Shown here one piece after another: positions 63,285 to 64,000 of a stretch of DNA of 64,000 bases. The position numbers and the translations under genes are program-made. This stretch comes from Salinivirga cyanobacteriivorans. Its GTDB lineage: Bacteria > Bacteroidota > Bacteroidia > Bacteroidales > Salinivirgaceae. The first letter of the stretch is position 1, and each line of letters opens with the position of its first letter. The notes under the pieces are model-generated. The model worked only from the letters and a program-made list of their open reading frames with translations. It made no database searches and was not told the origin of the DNA. Location: assembly GCF_001443605.1 (NCBI RefSeq), contig NZ_CP013118.1:1809501-1873500 (forward strand), in the 5' to 3' direction.

Positions 63285-64000
63285 ATGAAAACCGGACGCA
63301 TACTCAAAAAATCAGGAAAAATCCTACTCATCACCTTACTATCTCTTATTGTATTTATTTTGATGGTAATTGGAATTGCATTGCATTCTGAAAACACAAT
63401 AACAAGATTAGCCCTTGAGGAAGTAACAGAAATGTTTGATGCTCCGGTTAAAGTCGATAATGTAGATTTGCATATCACGCGTAATTTTCCCTATGCCACA
63501 GTTGCATTCGAAGGACTTAAAGTGGGGCCATATCGCAAAAACCAGAAAGACACTTCAGACCTCATCAGCAACGATACACTTTTAAGTTTAGATAAACTCT
63601 ATGTAGCTGTAAAGTCAAGACCATTATTAAAAAATAAAATAGAGATCCAGAAAATAGAGATAGAAGGATTTGCATTCAACTATTTTGTCGACTCCTCAGG
63701 AGGAACCAATATTGATTTCCTGATGGAATCAGACACTACAGCAGTTGAAGAACCGGACACTGTGACCACAGAGCCTACTGAAAGCGTGCTTGATGTGCTG
63801 CTCAGCAACCTCACAATTCGGGATGTCACCATCAATTATAAAGATCACTCAATGGGGGCAGCAGCACTGCTTCATATTCCTGAAATGGATATTTCGGGAC
63901 GCGTACTCGATGAATATTACAAGGGGGCGTTAAGCGGGGAGGTGGTACTCACAAACAGCAAATATAACGGCACAAACCTCAACCTGATGAATCGTACCTC
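63285..64000 (+). CDS. AsmA-like protein, 3' end missing
   Basis: The frame is open from the ATG at 63285 to the right edge (238 residues). It has a basic start, one membrane helix (about 14-34, LLITLLSLIVFILMVIGIAL), and then the AsmA-type N-terminal pattern: FDAPVKVDNVDLHI, NFPYATVAFEGLKVG and repeated strands (LDKLYVAVKSRPLLKNKIEI, KIEIEGF, LLSNLTIRDVTINYKDHS). AsmA proteins are inner-membrane anchored and span the periplasm, with roles in lipid transport. The remaining repeats lie beyond the window. Confidence 0.85.
   Translation, partial: MKTGRILKKSGKILLITLLSLIVFILMVIGIALHSENTITRLALEEVTEMFDAPVKVDNVDLHITRNFPYATVAFEGLKVGPYRKNQKDTSDLISNDTLLSLDKLYVAVKSRPLLKNKIEIQKIEIEGFAFNYFVDSSGGTNIDFLMESDTTAVEEPDTVTTEPTESVLDVLLSNLTIRDVTINYKDHSMGAAALLHIPEMDISGRVLDEYYKGALSGEVVLTNSKYNGTNLNLMNRT

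Noticed and set aside
1..64000. CRISPR arrays, insertion sequences, integrases, prophage genes or rRNA
   Set aside because: I looked for regular direct repeats, transposase motifs and rRNA-like sequence on both strands and saw none; the only RNA genes supported are the tRNA and the riboswitch.

Overview
The window is a 64 kb piece of a Bacteroidota chromosome, most likely class Bacteroidia (Bacteroidales/Marinilabiliales-like); I cannot name the genus. The reasons are: a division/cell-wall cluster ending in ftsQ-ftsA-ftsZ and then a YqeY gene, an FtsI with a C-terminal PASTA domain, an MraY with an internal insertion, a TolQ/ExbB-type gene with a signal peptide followed by two ExbD genes, a long amidophosphoribosyltransferase-like protein, stand-alone proline dehydrogenase, moderate-to-low GC, and promoter candidates of the Bacteroidota -33/-7 type. 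There is no sign of phage, transposase, integrase or CRISPR. It reads as core chromosome with a few accessory islands.

Layout. 1-13.4 kb (+): ftsI (cut by the left edge), murE, mraY, murD, ftsW, murG, murC, ftsQ, ftsA, ftsZ and yqeY, tightly packed and closed by a strong terminator. 13.5-15.3 kb (+): an alpha/beta-hydrolase-fold protein whose nucleophile serine is replaced by glycine, and an SDR oxidoreductase. 15.3-32.1 kb (-): methyltransferase; an operon of a PurF-like enzyme with split transketolase; a SPOR protein; a universal stress protein; a TolQ/ExbD proton-channel operon; tRNA-Ser(GGA); asparaginase, TatD, DprA; PpiD; a small outer-membrane barrel; a membrane protein; proline dehydrogenase. 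32.1-37.6 kb (+): aroB, aroA and a large hybrid histidine kinase. 37.7-44.7 kb: priA (-), a DMT exporter (+), a TPR histidine kinase (-) and an unknown anchored protein (-). 45-47.1 kb (+): flavin reductase, a lipoprotein and a small secreted protein.

47.2-56.4 kb (+) is the most interesting region: a complete SAM-I riboswitch, then a cysteine-rich 33-codon reading frame that overlaps mutually exclusive hairpins, then aspartate kinase, metY, metX, homoserine dehydrogenase and finally cobalamin-dependent metH. Together these turn aspartate into methionine (aspartate-semialdehyde dehydrogenase and MetF are not in the window). The leader looks like a two-input control device: SAM through the riboswitch and, by inference, Cys (or Met) supply through the small peptide.

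57.5-60.2 kb (+) is a compact set of an SPFH membrane protein, an Arc-type ribbon-helix-helix protein and four unrecognised small proteins, preceded by two TGATATCA palindromes one helical turn apart that could be the regulator's operator. 60.3-64 kb: a lipoprotein fusing a royal-jelly/Yellow-type propeller to a DJ-1/PfpI domain, a VOC protein, a TlpA-like thioredoxin, and an AsmA-like gene cut by the right edge.

A degenerate intergenic repeat occurs three times (30.3, 44.7 and 52.5 kb), each time directly upstream of a start codon and in the same orientation relative to that gene. The only stretch over 300 bases without a long gene is 47107-47502, which holds a terminator, the riboswitch, the small reading frame and the hairpin switch.
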